The position numbers were made by a program, and so were the translations under genes. DNA of 64,000 nt from Papilionanthe hookeriana x Papilionanthe teres (Eukaryota; Streptophyta; Magnoliopsida; Asparagales; Orchidaceae): the NCBI GenBank assembly GCA_022702705.1, contig CM040432.1:49440540-49504539 (forward strand), written 5' to 3'. Below, in pieces: positions 33,298-44,000 of the stretch. Position 1 is the first letter of the stretch. Each line of letters starts with the position of its first letter. Under the pieces are notes generated by a model, which saw only the letters and a program-made list of their open reading frames with translations, was not told the origin of the DNA and searched no databases.

Positions 33298-34668
33298 ATG
33301 TGTGATGCAAGTGATTTTGCAATTGGAGCTGTGTTGGGACAAAAATATGAGAAAATTTTTAAAGTTATATATTATGCTAGTAAAACTCTTAATGAAACTC
33401 AAAGAAATTACACTACTACTGAAAAAGAGCTTTTAGCTATAGTCTATGCCTTTGATAAATTTAGACCTTATCTTCTTGGTACCAAATGCATAGTTCATAC
33501 GGATCATTCCGCTATTAAATATTTAATGTCAAAAAAAGATGCTAAACCTAGAGTGATAAGATTGGTTTTACTTCTACAAGAATTTGATTTTCAAATAGTG
33601 GATAGAAAAGGAACTGACAACCAAATTATTGATCATTTATCTAGAATTAAGAATGATATTTTTATTGAAGAAAATATAAATGAGAAATTTCCTGATGAAC
33701 AGTTATATGTTATTCAAGGATGCCAAATACCTTGGTATGCATATATAGTTAACTATTTAGTTAGCATTATTCTATCTTATGGATTGAATAACAAATATAT
33801 TAAGAAATTTAAAAATGATGCTAAATCTTATATTTGGGAAGATCCTCATTTATTTAAATTTGGAAGAGATTCTGTAATTCGAAGATGTGTACCTTATGAA
33901 GAAACTTTTGCTATTATTAAAAAATGTCATGATTCCGAATTTGGAGGACACTTTAGAGTAGATAAAACTGCATTTAAAATTTTAAATTCAGGATTTTATT
34001 GGCCTACCATGTTCAAAGATGTGAGACATTATGTTAAAACATGTGATCGATGTCAAAGGATGGGAAATATATCTAGGAAAGATGAAATGCCTTTAAACTA
34101 TATATTGGAAGTTGAAATTTTTGATATATGGGGTTTAGACTTTATGGGACCATTTGTACCAACATCTGGAAAGATTTATATTTTATTAGCAGACGATTAT
34201 GTTTCAAAGTGGATTAAAGCTGTAGCTTTACCTAACTCTGATTCCAAAAGTGTTTCGAAATTTTTAAAGAAAATGATTTTTTCTAGATTTGGAATGCCTA
34301 AAGTAATTATCACAGCTGGTGGAAGTCATTTCAGAAACATAAGAATTCAATCATTACTGGAAAAATTTGGAATCAAACATAGAATTGCAACTGCTTATCA
34401 CCCACAAACAAGTGGAATGGTCGAAGTATCAAACAAAGAAATTAAAAGAATTTTAGAGAAGACTGTTAATCCTAAAAGAACTGATTGGGTTGATAGACTT
34501 GATTCTGCATTATGGGCTTATAGAACAGCTTATAAGACACCAATTGGAATGTCACCTTACCGATTAGTTTATGGTAAACATTGTCACTTACCTGTTGAAC
34601 TTGAACATAAAGCTTATTGGGCGATAAAGGAGTTTAATTTTGATTTGAATAATGCAGGAGAAAAATGA
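33298..34668 (+). pseudogene. Element E RNase H and integrase (456-codon open stretch)
   Basis: The longest open frame in the window. RNase H: MCDASDFAIGAVLG, E-K-E-L-L-A, HTDHSAIKYL (Asp 33502-33504), all catalytic residues kept. Then the HHCC domain (CHDSEFGGHF, CDRC), and the integrase core: Asp in LDFMGPF, but I-T-A-G-G-S-H-F, where the second catalytic Asp is Ala (GCT, 34315-34317), and Glu in MVEVSNKEIK. So the integrase would be dead although the frame is open. A TGA at 34666 cuts it before the C-terminal module; the start at 33298 is only the first Met after upstream breaks. Confidence 0.9.
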
Positions 34669-35017
34669 TTATTACAATTAAATGAGATGGATGAAATAAG
34701 AAATGAGTCATGAAAATGCAAAGATTTATAAAGAGAAAATAAAGATATTACATGATAAAAAGATTTCAAGAAACATATTCGAGCCTGGAAAAGAAGTATT
34801 ATTTTTTAATACTCGTTTAAGACTTTTTCCTGGAAAATTAAGATCTAAATGGATGGGACCATATATAATTGAGAAAGTATACCATTATGGAGTTGTGGAT
34901 ATTAAAGACCCCAAAACGGGAAAAATATTTAAAGTTAACGGATTAAGACTGAAGCCTTATTTGGGAGAAATAAAAATGATTTATAAAGAGGCTTATGAGT
35001 TGAGTCTACCTGATTAA
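34669..35017 (+). pseudogene. Element E integrase C-terminal module
   Basis: Separated from the core by TGA at 34666 and a frameshift near 34700. From 34703 it is open to TAA at 35015. It has L-F-F-N-T-R-L-R-L-F-P-G-K-L and K-W-M-G-P-Y-I-I, the GPY/F module that helps DNA binding and target choice in Ty3/gypsy integrases. Confidence 0.82.
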
Positions 35018-35029
35018 AGACTTAATTAG

Positions 35030-35075
35030 GTCGGGCTGACGACGTTAAACCAAGCGCTTTGTGGGAGGCAACCCA
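35030..35075 (+). other. Conserved post-pol palindromic motif (element E)
   Basis: The cleanest copy in the window: GTCGGGCTGACGAC (stem GTCG/CGAC), AAGCGCTT, TGGGAGGCAACCCA (stem TGGG/CCCA), starting 13 bases after the pol stop. Compare A 1257, F 57727 and D 14533 (minus). Confidence 0.8.
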
Positions 35076-35377
35076 TAGTTATTTTTGTGTGTTTTTACAT
35101 TTTTAATGTAAGGTTATGCCTCGGTCTTGGCTAATTTTATATAACTTTAGAAAATTGGATGCTAACAAGCTTTATTGACTTAAGCTAAACATTATCTTGA
35201 AGTATATAAAGTTTGGACTTTGGATCACTCTATTTTGTATGTGAGTAAAAAGGAGATCAAGTTAACCTTCATTCTTTTAATTACTAAGTTTATATTGAAT
35301 TAACCATTATATTTTACCTATTTTTAAGATCGAAAATTTGAAATTTGATGTTAGGCGAAACGGAGTCGAACATGGTT
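35076..35377 (+). other. Non-coding spacer after pol (element E)
   Basis: AT-rich, with no ORF that I can support. It leads to the first GC-palindrome module. Confidence 0.6.
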
Positions 35378-35498
35378 CCGGCGCCTAAGCGCCAGAGTAA
35401 ACTTTGTGTCGATGGGTCCAGCGCCTAAGCACCACAGTTACTGGGTCGTGTAAAAACTGAAAATTTTTAGTTTTTCACACGATTTTCTCTTATAAACT
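35378..35498 (+). promoter_or_regulatory. GC-palindrome pair plus TATA-like box before post-pol ORF 1 (element E)
   Basis: CCGGCGCCTAAGCGCC (about 35378-35394) and CAGCGCCTAAGCACCA (35418-35433), both the same core as in E's own LTR, then TTATAAACT at 35490-35498, about 90 bases before the ATG at 35586. Candidate internal promoter. Confidence 0.55.
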
Positions 35499-35585
35499 AC
35501 CTCATCTTCGTCCCCAATCCCTAAGCAACCATAGTTACGACCTTTACACTTCATACTTGACGAGATAGGAAAAGATTTTGAAGAA

Positions 35586-35945
35586 ATGGAGAGAAGAAAT
35601 CATGGAGAAGAGGCTAGAGATAAGTATTCTAAGGATCCTCAACCCTACTTCAATGGTTTCATTGTTGTTAGTTTGGAGAAGTTTTTGAGTCGTCTAGATA
35701 AGTTTGAAGAAGAATTCAAAAGCATTGGAGATCGCCTTCATGAGATGTATCATCAAATCGAGCATCTGGAATGGCAGGCAAAGCTTCAATTCGATCATCT
35801 AGCGGCCTCTCAAGATGCTCAAGTGGAGATGTATGTGAAGAACAAATGGATCGACGAGAAAACGGCTATGGATTTTCCAATGGCGTTAGTGTTCTTCCCA
35901 AGTAGGACAAGTAATCTTCATTGTGACGAAAATGGAAATCTATAA
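35586..35945 (+). CDS. Element E post-pol ORF 1: small intact protein, 119 aa
   Basis: Complete from ATG to TAA with no break, unusual in this element. It is a charged, helix-rich protein (LEKFLSRLDKFEEEFKSIGD, then HQIEHLEWQAKLQFDHLAAS), probably coiled coil, with no signal peptide or membrane segment. The block H-L-E-W-x-x-K-x-Q-F-D-H-L ... K-N aligns with H-I-D-W-x-x-K-x-Q-F-D-H-I ... K-N near the end of element A's first post-pol ORF (about 2685-2765). It therefore looks like only the C-terminal domain of that protein, with its own start codon and promoter-like module. The N-terminal plant-transposon-protein domain is absent. Function unknown. Confidence 0.65.
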   Translation: MERRNHGEEARDKYSKDPQPYFNGFIVVSLEKFLSRLDKFEEEFKSIGDRLHEMYHQIEHLEWQAKLQFDHLAASQDAQVEMYVKNKWIDEKTAMDFPMALVFFPSRTSNLHCDENGNL

Positions 35946-36341
35946 TTTGAAGATTAGATAGTAAATGTGGTTAGATCGAGACTTTATCTAGTGTGTCGTT
36001 GTATCAATTTGGTAAATCGATTGTGTTGTTTGTCTGCTTGTTTTATTGTTCAATGTGTGTTATATTTGCTTTGAAATTATTTTGTTTGATTATTAGTAAG
36101 ACTTATTGTACTTATCTGTATTGTATTGAGCCTGAAATTGAAAATTATGAATGGAATTAGAAGAGTTTGACTTAAACTTGTATTTAATTGATGGATTTAA
36201 TTTTAACTTTTTTAAAAATTTTGGAAAATATTTTGGAAGTTAGAAACTGAAGCAATACTCTTATGTGAGTAATTAGAAGTTGAATTTGAGAGTTTTGGTG
36301 GAAAATTAATTTTTTAAAAAATGATTTTTGTGTAAGGTGAG
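35946..36341 (+). other. Non-coding spacer between post-pol ORFs (element E)
   Basis: T-rich spacer, with no coding potential seen. It matches the position of 2913-3267 in element A. Confidence 0.55.
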
Positions 36342-36414
36342 TCTGGTGCCTAGGCACCAGAATTCGGCGCCTAAGCGCCGGTTTGGCCTGCTACCCGAAA
36401 ATCGGGATTTAAAC
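36342..36414 (+). promoter_or_regulatory. GC-palindrome pair plus A/T box before post-pol ORF 2 (element E)
   Basis: The perfect 20-base palindrome TCTGGTGCCTAGGCACCAGA (36342-36361), CGGCGCCTAAGCGCCG (36365-36380), hairpin CCCGAAAATCGGG (36394-36406), then ATTTAAAC. The palindromes share the E-type centre found in the E LTRs. Confidence 0.55.
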
Positions 36415-36746
36415 CCCCAAAAGCCATGGACGACGCCTAAGCTTCATCCCCTTCCTCATTTTCGCGAAAATACACCCCTTAGATCCATCTTGAGGTCAAA
36501 ACGTCACATATTAGAGCCCGAAATCACTCGATTTCTTCATCTTAAGGTCAGATCTACCTTCTAATCCATTTATTTTTTATTTCTACCATGGATTTTCCTA
36601 TTTTTGCTAAAAACAAAAATTTTGGAGAAAAATTTTTATTTTTAGAAATTCTCCATGGATTTTCTTAACTCATTTTAAGTTTTTCAAGCTTAAAAGAGTT
36701 TAGATCTCGGATTCCTTTATTTATTTGTGTTTTCTTTCACGTTTAG

Positions 36747-37908
36747 ATTGCACCTAAATCTAAGCATGGAAAAGCACGAGAAAATTTCGACAGCAGCAAG
36801 TTCGCTACTGCGGTTGCGCACTTTCGTTATCACAAATTTGCGTCATCAAGGAAATTTATCTCGGAGCGCAGTTTTTATAATCCTAAAGAGATGATTGTGA
36901 ACACGATCGTTGCACACAACTAGCAGCGATTCTGTTATTTCACTGACGTTCCTGTTATTCCTGTTGTATGAGAGTTTTATGCCAACTTTATGGATACGGA
37001 AGACTACGAAGTCTTAGTTAGAGGTGTCGGAGTGGGATTCACTCCGGAACGGATCAATATTTTCTACGGCCTACGACCTACCGTCGAGTGCTACTATTCT
37101 AGTCTATCTCCATCTGAAGGAGATTTGGAGATGATAATTGCATAACTGACTGATGGCACTGGAGCTTGGAAGATCCGGAACGACAAACGGGTAAACTTTA
37201 AATATTCTAAGTTGAATGGTATTTCAAAGGTATGGCACTATTTTATTTCTGCTAGACTACTTCCTTCCAACCACCTGAGTGAAGTTACCAGAGATAGAGC
37301 TATTCTAAACTACTGCATTCAGAAGAGGAAGCCGATAGATGTTGGCAGTATTATCTATGATTCTGTGGAGTTTATTGCAAGATCCAGCACTTCTGTGGGA
37401 TTAGGATTCTTATCCTTGATATATTCTTTATGTGTGAGCAATGGAATTATTGCTGATATTTCAAAGGAGAAGCTGAAGACTACAAAGCCTATTGGACAGG
37501 AGAGTGTTAGTATTTATGATCGTCTTCGTGGGAAGAAATTTACTGCTCCTCCTACTTTTGTACCTACTCCAGGTAGAGCTTCTACTTCTAGACCTTCTCT
37601 GCTACTCGCTCGAGCCACCATCTAGTTTACGGGAATCAATGCATGATCGATTTCGGAGCGACGGAATGAGTTATTTCTAACTCACCGTAGAGTAGATACT
37701 ATAGACAAGAAGATTGATCATCTATCCGAATATACCCAAAGGAAAAGTGATTATGATGCCGAGTATTCGGAGTCTTTAGTTAGATTCTTGAAGGGTGAGC
37801 ATGATGTTCAGTTCCCTACCTGTCCTAGATTTTCACCGTATGTCGATCCAAAGGATGTGGAATTTTCTTTTGGTGATGACGATGACGAGGCTACCGATAG
37901 TGATTAGT
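36747..37908 (+). pseudogene. Element E post-pol ORF 2 (putative plant transposon protein family), broken
   Basis: Homologous to A 3659-4782. The start codon is lost: ATT at 36747 where A has ATG (then A-P-K-S-K-H-G-K-A-R). Stops lie near 36921, 36970 and 37145 in the E-F-Y-A-N / L-V-R-G region. From 37212 it is open: SKVWHYFISARLLPSNHLSE, R-A-I-L-N-Y-C-I-Q, P-I-D-V-G-S-I-I. After frameshifts near 37600 and 37680 the tail continues (R-V-D-T-I-D-K-K-I-D-H-L, D-Y-D-A-E-Y-S-E-S-L-V-R-F-L) and ends in an acidic D-D-D-D-E stretch before TAG 37906-37908. Function unknown; predicted coiled-coil tail. Confidence 0.75.
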
Positions 37909-38800
37909 AGCTTGATTTACCTCTGGAGATGAGTTGATTCGATTTTTAGTTTATTTCTTGTTTGTTAGTACTGATTAGTTTGTTGCTAGTTAGTGTCGAT
38001 TTGTTTAAGTAACTTTGTGTGGATTTTTTTTTATGTTGAGACTGTTTTTAGAGTATCTAGTTTGATATGTGTTTAAGACTGAAATATGGATGATTTTTTT
38101 ATTTTCTATGATAAATGTTTATTTATGTTTTTAGCCTACTGTTTAGTATTCTTATATAGTTATTGATGTTGTTTTGTTTTTGTTACTGTGATTAGTATAG
38201 TCGTTTAATTTTGCTAATGATATAAAAATTGAGTCTGCTTACTTTTATATATGCTTCATTATTTCAGTAATATTCATAAAAAGCATGTGTAGAAGTAAAT
38301 TTTTCTTTGTAGACTGTTTTTTACATACTTATAAAAAAAATTCCTTTTTAAAATTATGTCTTTCTTTCTCTCATACTTTAAAAATTTTCATGATATATCA
38401 AAACATAAGTTTGGGGGAAGGGAAAATACATGCAAATTTAAATTTTATTTGTCCTTAAAGTGCTAATATTTTCTAATAAAAATATTAACATAACATAAGG
38501 AATGAAAAATCTATTTAAGATCACTTAAATTTTTGAAATTATAAATAATTTAGTAAACTTAACCAAAACTTTTAATAACTTTGATTGATTCTAAGAATAG
38601 AATTATTCAACTTAACGAAGAGTAAGATTAATAAATTTTTCTATTCATGATAGACATAATTGAATTTTAGAAGTATTAAGAAATCAAGAATTATAACTTG
38701 AAAAAGAAAAAAGATTGAAAGTCTTTTTGAAAACTATTCATGTTATAGTAATTAAGTGAAAATGTATAATTTTGAAAATATAAGTTAAAGATAGTGAAGT
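37909..38800 (+). other. 3' non-coding region of element E with a second polypurine-tract-like site
   Basis: AT-rich. At 38408-38423 it has AAGTTTGGGGGAAGGG, identical in its first 12 bases to the true tract at 39263, about 0.87 kb upstream. Matching copies occur in F (59401), A (decayed, 5169) and D (two, minus). Confidence 0.6.
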
Positions 38801-38925
38801 TCAAAACCATTAACAGGCTATCCAGATACAGTAATCCTCACTGTGAAAAAAAAAAAGAAAAAGTGAGGAGAAGCTTGAGGAGATGCCTAATCAAAAATTG
38901 GCTTCACTTGAATTATCTTATAAAA
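38801..38925 (+). other. Conserved purine-loop hairpin (element E)
   Basis: Stem TCCTCACT (38835-38842) and AGTGAGGA (38862-38869) around a purine loop only 19 bases long, flanked by GGCTATCCAGATACAGTAA and GCCTAATCAAAAATTGGCTT. This is the compact form of the structure in A, D and F. Confidence 0.68.
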
Positions 38926-39238
38926 AGAAAACTAATTACATATTTTACTTAATTTTTATGCATGTATCTTTATTAGAAATGATTTTCATGAAGATCCTTT
39001 TTCTTGTAAATAATTTATGTGATCTTAATATAATAAACTACAATTATTTTCGAAATGAATGAAAATTTTTTGAAGTCTTAAAATTTGGTAGTTAAATATT
39101 CTTTAAATTCTTAAAATTAAACTTAGTTAGTGAAATTTGGTTAATGATTTACTAAAGCCTTTATAAAATAAAAAATTACAAGGAATCTTAAACATTTACC
39201 TTTATTCCAAATGTTATACATTTTATATAGTAAAAAGG
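38926..39238 (+). other. AT-rich 3' non-coding region of element E
   Basis: Nothing recognisable beyond AT-rich sequence collinear with the other elements. Confidence 0.5.
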
Positions 39239-39277
39239 GTTACTTGAGGACAAGTAACGTTTAAGTTTGGGGGATTT
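39239..39277 (+). other. Polypurine tract with preceding hairpin (element E)
   Basis: GTTACTTGAGGACAAGTAAC (39239-39258; 8-bp stem, loop AGGA) and AAGTTTGGGGGATTT (39263-39277) directly before the 3' LTR. Confidence 0.88.
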
Positions 39278-41070
39278 TGATCCATGAAAAAAATACCTAT
39301 TTTTATGCCTTGATTTTTATCAAATTTTTAAGGATATTATGCTTTAATGAAAGGCATTTTACGTTTTTGGATGTAGGTGATGCAAAAATGTTCAAAAAGG
39401 AAAAAAAGATGACAAAGAATGAAAAAGGAGCAAAAAGGAGCAAAAATAGAGCAAAATTACCAAAATAATGAGCCTGACGCCTAGGCGCCAGAATCCGGCG
39501 CCTAAGCGCCAGATCGATACCAAATCTGTGATGGTTTTTGTAACTACTTTGGACGGTTATTTTGACGGTTAGAGCGGTTATTGGACCATCTAGAAGATTG
39601 GCAGTTATTCCTGGATTATAGGATATGTGATACATTGTATTTAGACGCTTGGAAACGGTTTGGATATCGAAGAGGTGTGATCCAAAGTGAAGAGGTGAGA
39701 AGAACTAGACGCGGAGTATGGCTCCTAGGCACCAGATGCCGGCGCCTAGGCACCAAACACACTTTCTAGAAGATTCATTGAACTTGGACACATTTTGAAG
39801 AGGTGCCTTAAGCAACCCTTGAAGCCTATAAATAAGAGGCTATTCCTACAGAGAAAAACGCCCACCCCAAGAAGCCCAATAAGAAATCCAATTACAGAGA
39901 TAATTTTAAGGGCCATACTTTTAGTTTACTTTCCTTAATAAATTAGTGAGTTTATTTTATTTAGAGTTTGTATTGAGAGTTTAGAAGAGTTGGTGCTTTT
40001 GAAGTCTATTTCGCTTTGGAGTCAGTAGGAATCAGAGGTTCAGTCGGAGAAACACTTGAGATAAGTATTTGTGATTTTATTCAATGTTTTATTTATATGT
40101 TTTGTTATTTAGATTCAATGTGTTCTGAGTAGTTACTTTATTTTCTCATTTCAATTATGAAAAGATAAATAAGATAATCTAAAATTCATTGAAGAATTAG
40201 AAACTAAAATATGTTTTAAATATTGTGATGATATTAATACTGGATCTTAATTTACTATTTAAATTGGCCATTTAAATTGTTAAAATCTGTTGAAGAGTTT
40301 TGAGACCTAGAAGGAGATGAACTCTTAACTAGTAGATATCACATGACATCTTGGGTAGTCGAAGGCCCTGTGTGGGGTATTCAAGGTGAAGTGCAAATAA
40401 ATAGGAAAATATTATTCAATGGGTGTAGAATTGATAAGTTTTTAGATTGACAAACTAAATTCTTGTTATTTGGTTTATAGAGAGGGAACATGTCACTAAT
40501 AGGGCCGACCATAGCCACCCTTGGACATCTAGTAGTGTGAGCCTAGATTAACCCATTCTACTAAAAATACATCCGGACACTGTGCCTATGGATTAGCTGA
40601 TGTTCTTTATACTATCGAGCAAAGGTAAAGAATAGGATTGCTTCTATTTGGCATAATACCATAAATTTATATTCTCCACGATTATTATATTATCTAAAAA
40701 GTCTTGGATTAATTGAAAAGAAGAAAGTTGTTTGCTTATTATTATTTACATCACTCATTTTAGTACTGCTTTAATTTTGCTTTTAGTCAATTAAATATTA
40801 AATTTAAAACTTTAAAAGAAATACATAAAAATAAAATTTAAATATTTAAAAATCTAGAAACCTCCTCGTGTGATCGATACTGGGGTCTTTATTTAAAGCC
40901 CTATATTACTTGAAACGATACGTATACTTGCATAGTACCTCTAGTGTGTAAAATATTTTTCATAAAATTATATTTATATACACTAGTCGCTATTATTATT
41001 TGGGTCAAAGTATTGACTATAACATATTTTTGAGAGCACAAATTACTACGTTGTTTGCGGATTGAGGTCA
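39278..41070 (+). repeat. 3' LTR of element E
   Basis: TGATCCATG...GAGGTCA, then the target duplication CCCCT. It contains GC palindromes (39474-39512; 39721-39757), TATAAATA (39827-39834) and GATACGTATACTTG (40917-40930). Most differences from the 5' LTR are transitions. Confidence 0.95.
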
Positions 41071-44000
41071 CCCCTACATCCATCAAATCACCCAAAATTC
41101 TTCAAATTACCCAAATTCCTCCAATCACCATCCCAAATAGTTCCCCACAACCAAAATTGACAAAAAAATTCCAAATTTACCAAATTCCCCAAAAAATTCC
41201 ACCAAAACCCCAAAATGACCAAAATACACCTCTTAGCCCAAAATTCCAAAAATTCCCAAAAAATTCTGAAATATCCCAAGTATTCTCAATTTCATTTTCT
41301 TCAACTATCACATACCCCAATTTTATCAATTTAGCCCAGTTTTATCAAAAGTCCCAATTTGTCCCATTTAACCCAAAAGAGTCCAAATTAAATCCAATCT
41401 TGACCCAATTGACCCCAATCTTGCCCAATTCAAATTCCAAACTTCAATTCAACATTTATAATACCAATATAAACCAAATCAAAGCCCAATTTGATCCACA
41501 TTTGAATTCAATTCCACTTGGAATCCAAAATGCCTAATTGTTGCCCTAAATTACCCATGAACCCAAGTGTGCTCAAATTCAATCCAATTCAACTCAAATG
41601 CTCCCCAAAATTGTTCTAAAACCTTCATAACACATCCCTATACCAAACACAACAATTTTTTGGCCAAAAATTTTATTGAAATTCCATGTAAAATCACTTG
41701 AAACCAAAATCCCTAACTTTATCCTAAAATTACCTCATGACCTAAAATCCCCAAATGGAATCCCCTAAACCCAAAATTTCCACCCAATTTCTATCCAAAA
41801 CCTTTCATGACAATCACCCACATCCGTTTGAACCATTAATTGAGCCCTAGCCAAGTTCTGACCAAACATAAATCCAACTTAACCCATGGTTACCCAAATT
41901 GACCAAATCACCAAAACCCATCAAATACACTTCCCAAATCAATTCCAATTCACTCCAAACCTCTTCCATAAGCTTTGTGACAATCATTTAAGACATTTTT
42001 ATCAATCAATTTTATCCCAATCAAACCCAAACTCAAGTTTACCCAATCTAAACCCAAACCAACCCATGTGAACACATGATCCAAATTAAACCAAATCAAG
42101 TCAAATTGGAGCAAACCAACTCCATGGCAGCCAACCCTAGACCTCCTAGGGTGGATTTGACCTGACCCAACCCAAGCCCCATGAACCATGGACCAATGTT
42201 CCACCACTTCGGACCATTGGGTCTAGCCACTTGGCTAAGGCTAAGTCACATCCCTAAACTCCCCTTAAGCAACCTCCCAGCCAGGTTTAATTGCACTGAA
42301 CCCCTCCTCCACTCCTACTCAGCCTGCCAGTCCTTGCCAGTAGCCCCAGGCATCAGAATAGGCACCCCTGAGCATCCCCCTTGAGCTTAAAACTCAAAAT
42401 TGTGCAAAGCCAGTGAGCAATCCCCTCACCAGCCACCTGACCTGCTCATCCCTCATCCTAAGCGGCCCAGGGCACTCATTACCTGGCCCTGAGCTCCCCT
42501 CTCCGGCCATGGCTATAAAATGCATCCCTCACGGCCAAGTTTAGGGTGCTGAAATTTTCCTCACAAAACCCTCCTAAATTACTTCCAGACATATTCCCAG
42601 CCAAGAGAAGAAGTTCCCCATAGTCTTCCTGCCCTGAATCTCTCCAGTCGAGCTCAATTTATCAGTTGAAATTCATTCCAGAAATAGGACATCCCTATAA
42701 ACTCCACCAAAATTAAATTAAATGCACCCACACCATCCCCACACCAAGAGAAGAAGTTCCCCAGTTAAAGCTTCTCACCAGGCCACCCATCTGTTCTATC
42801 GGCCAGAGCTCCAAATCGGACTTAGACGAACTTGGGTCTAGGCATTTCGCCACAACCAGGGGCTCAATCTATAGGTTTCTGGAACTCCAAAGAATGTGCC
42901 AAGCATCTCTGATTGAGGTCTCACATCTCAGAGAAAAGGTATTGAACCTTTCTTCCTCTCAAGCTTCCAGTGATTCTCCATTTTATTCTGCTCAATTATA
43001 ATGCATGTTAGCCGTATAGATGTGTTTGTCTAGGCTAGACGCGTCGATAGAGACCAACCGTGCTTAATTTAGTTGAGTCTAGAGTGAGATCTTAGGGTTT
43101 TAGCGTGGACGGCTCTCGGGTTGAACCAGACGAAGACGATGACCAGCAATCGTCGGATGGCGCGTGTAATGAACGGACGGCGGAGATCGAGTAGCACGGG
43201 AGCTCTGTACGTAAAGCATGCGCTGACTCAGATGGTGGCGTCGAATCAAACTGCACCGCATGTGCTTTCGATCCGCCGCAGGATCCAGTCAGCGCTGAGT
43301 CACTTAAGTAGGAAATTAGGAATTTTTCATTTATTTAAATCCCTGAAACTTTGAAAATGCATAACTTTGCATAGAAAATCCCAAAAATTAAAAGAAAAAT
43401 ACCCTCTTGCTCAGTGAACAGAGGAGAATAATGTGGAAAACGAATTGAGTCATTTTGTTGAGTCTTTGATTTTTAATTAATTAAATACTATTTTGAGTAT
43501 TTGAATTCTCCATTCTGTTGCACAATTTACCATGGCATGAAATTTAAGCCTTAGGTAGCCTCTGTCATGAGCTATCTCCTCATGATTTTTCTAAGGTCAG
43601 AGGAGGTCTCCATGGCAAGTTATCTATTTTTCAAGTTCATGTGTCTGTTTTTGTATTTTAATTTCAATAATTAGCATATTGCTCAGAAAATTCTAGAAAA
43701 ATTAGGGTAGGTTTTCTGTGACCAGAGGAACATTGAAAAATTTCAATTTGATTTAATTCACTTAAACAAACCCTAATTGGGCCAAAACCCTAAAACTGAA
43801 ATTAAATTAATTTGTAATAACAACACATCAAAATGACATGAAATCAATTCTCCAATGTTCTCTAAGATTAGGAGAACTCTACATAAAAATTTCAAGTCAA
43901 TTGGAAATGATTTAAACCATTAAATGAATTATTCAAGTTACATGGTTATATTTGAAATTAGAAAAAATTCATAAAACCTAAAATATAACTAAAAAAATTC

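Larger units (their letters stand above)
27842..41070 (+). mobile_element. Element E: full-length Athila-like Ty3/gypsy retrotransposon, 13.2 kb
   Basis: Both LTRs are present (TGATCCATG...GAGGTCA), as are the tRNA-Asp primer site, gag, protease, RT, RNase H, integrase, post-pol motif, two post-pol ORFs, purine-loop hairpin and polypurine tract. A perfect duplication CCCCT flanks it (27837-27841, 41071-41075). The first 150 bases of the two LTRs differ at about nine sites by eye, so it is not recent. Stops, frameshifts and a small gag deletion disable it; the protease and integrase each lack a catalytic Asp. It sits inside X copy B. Confidence 0.95.

Noticed and set aside
41055..41537. 160-codon open frame rich in Pro, Ile, Asn
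   Set aside because: It begins inside E's LTR and runs across the junction into X copy B, so it cannot be an old gene; composition is that of low-complexity DNA.
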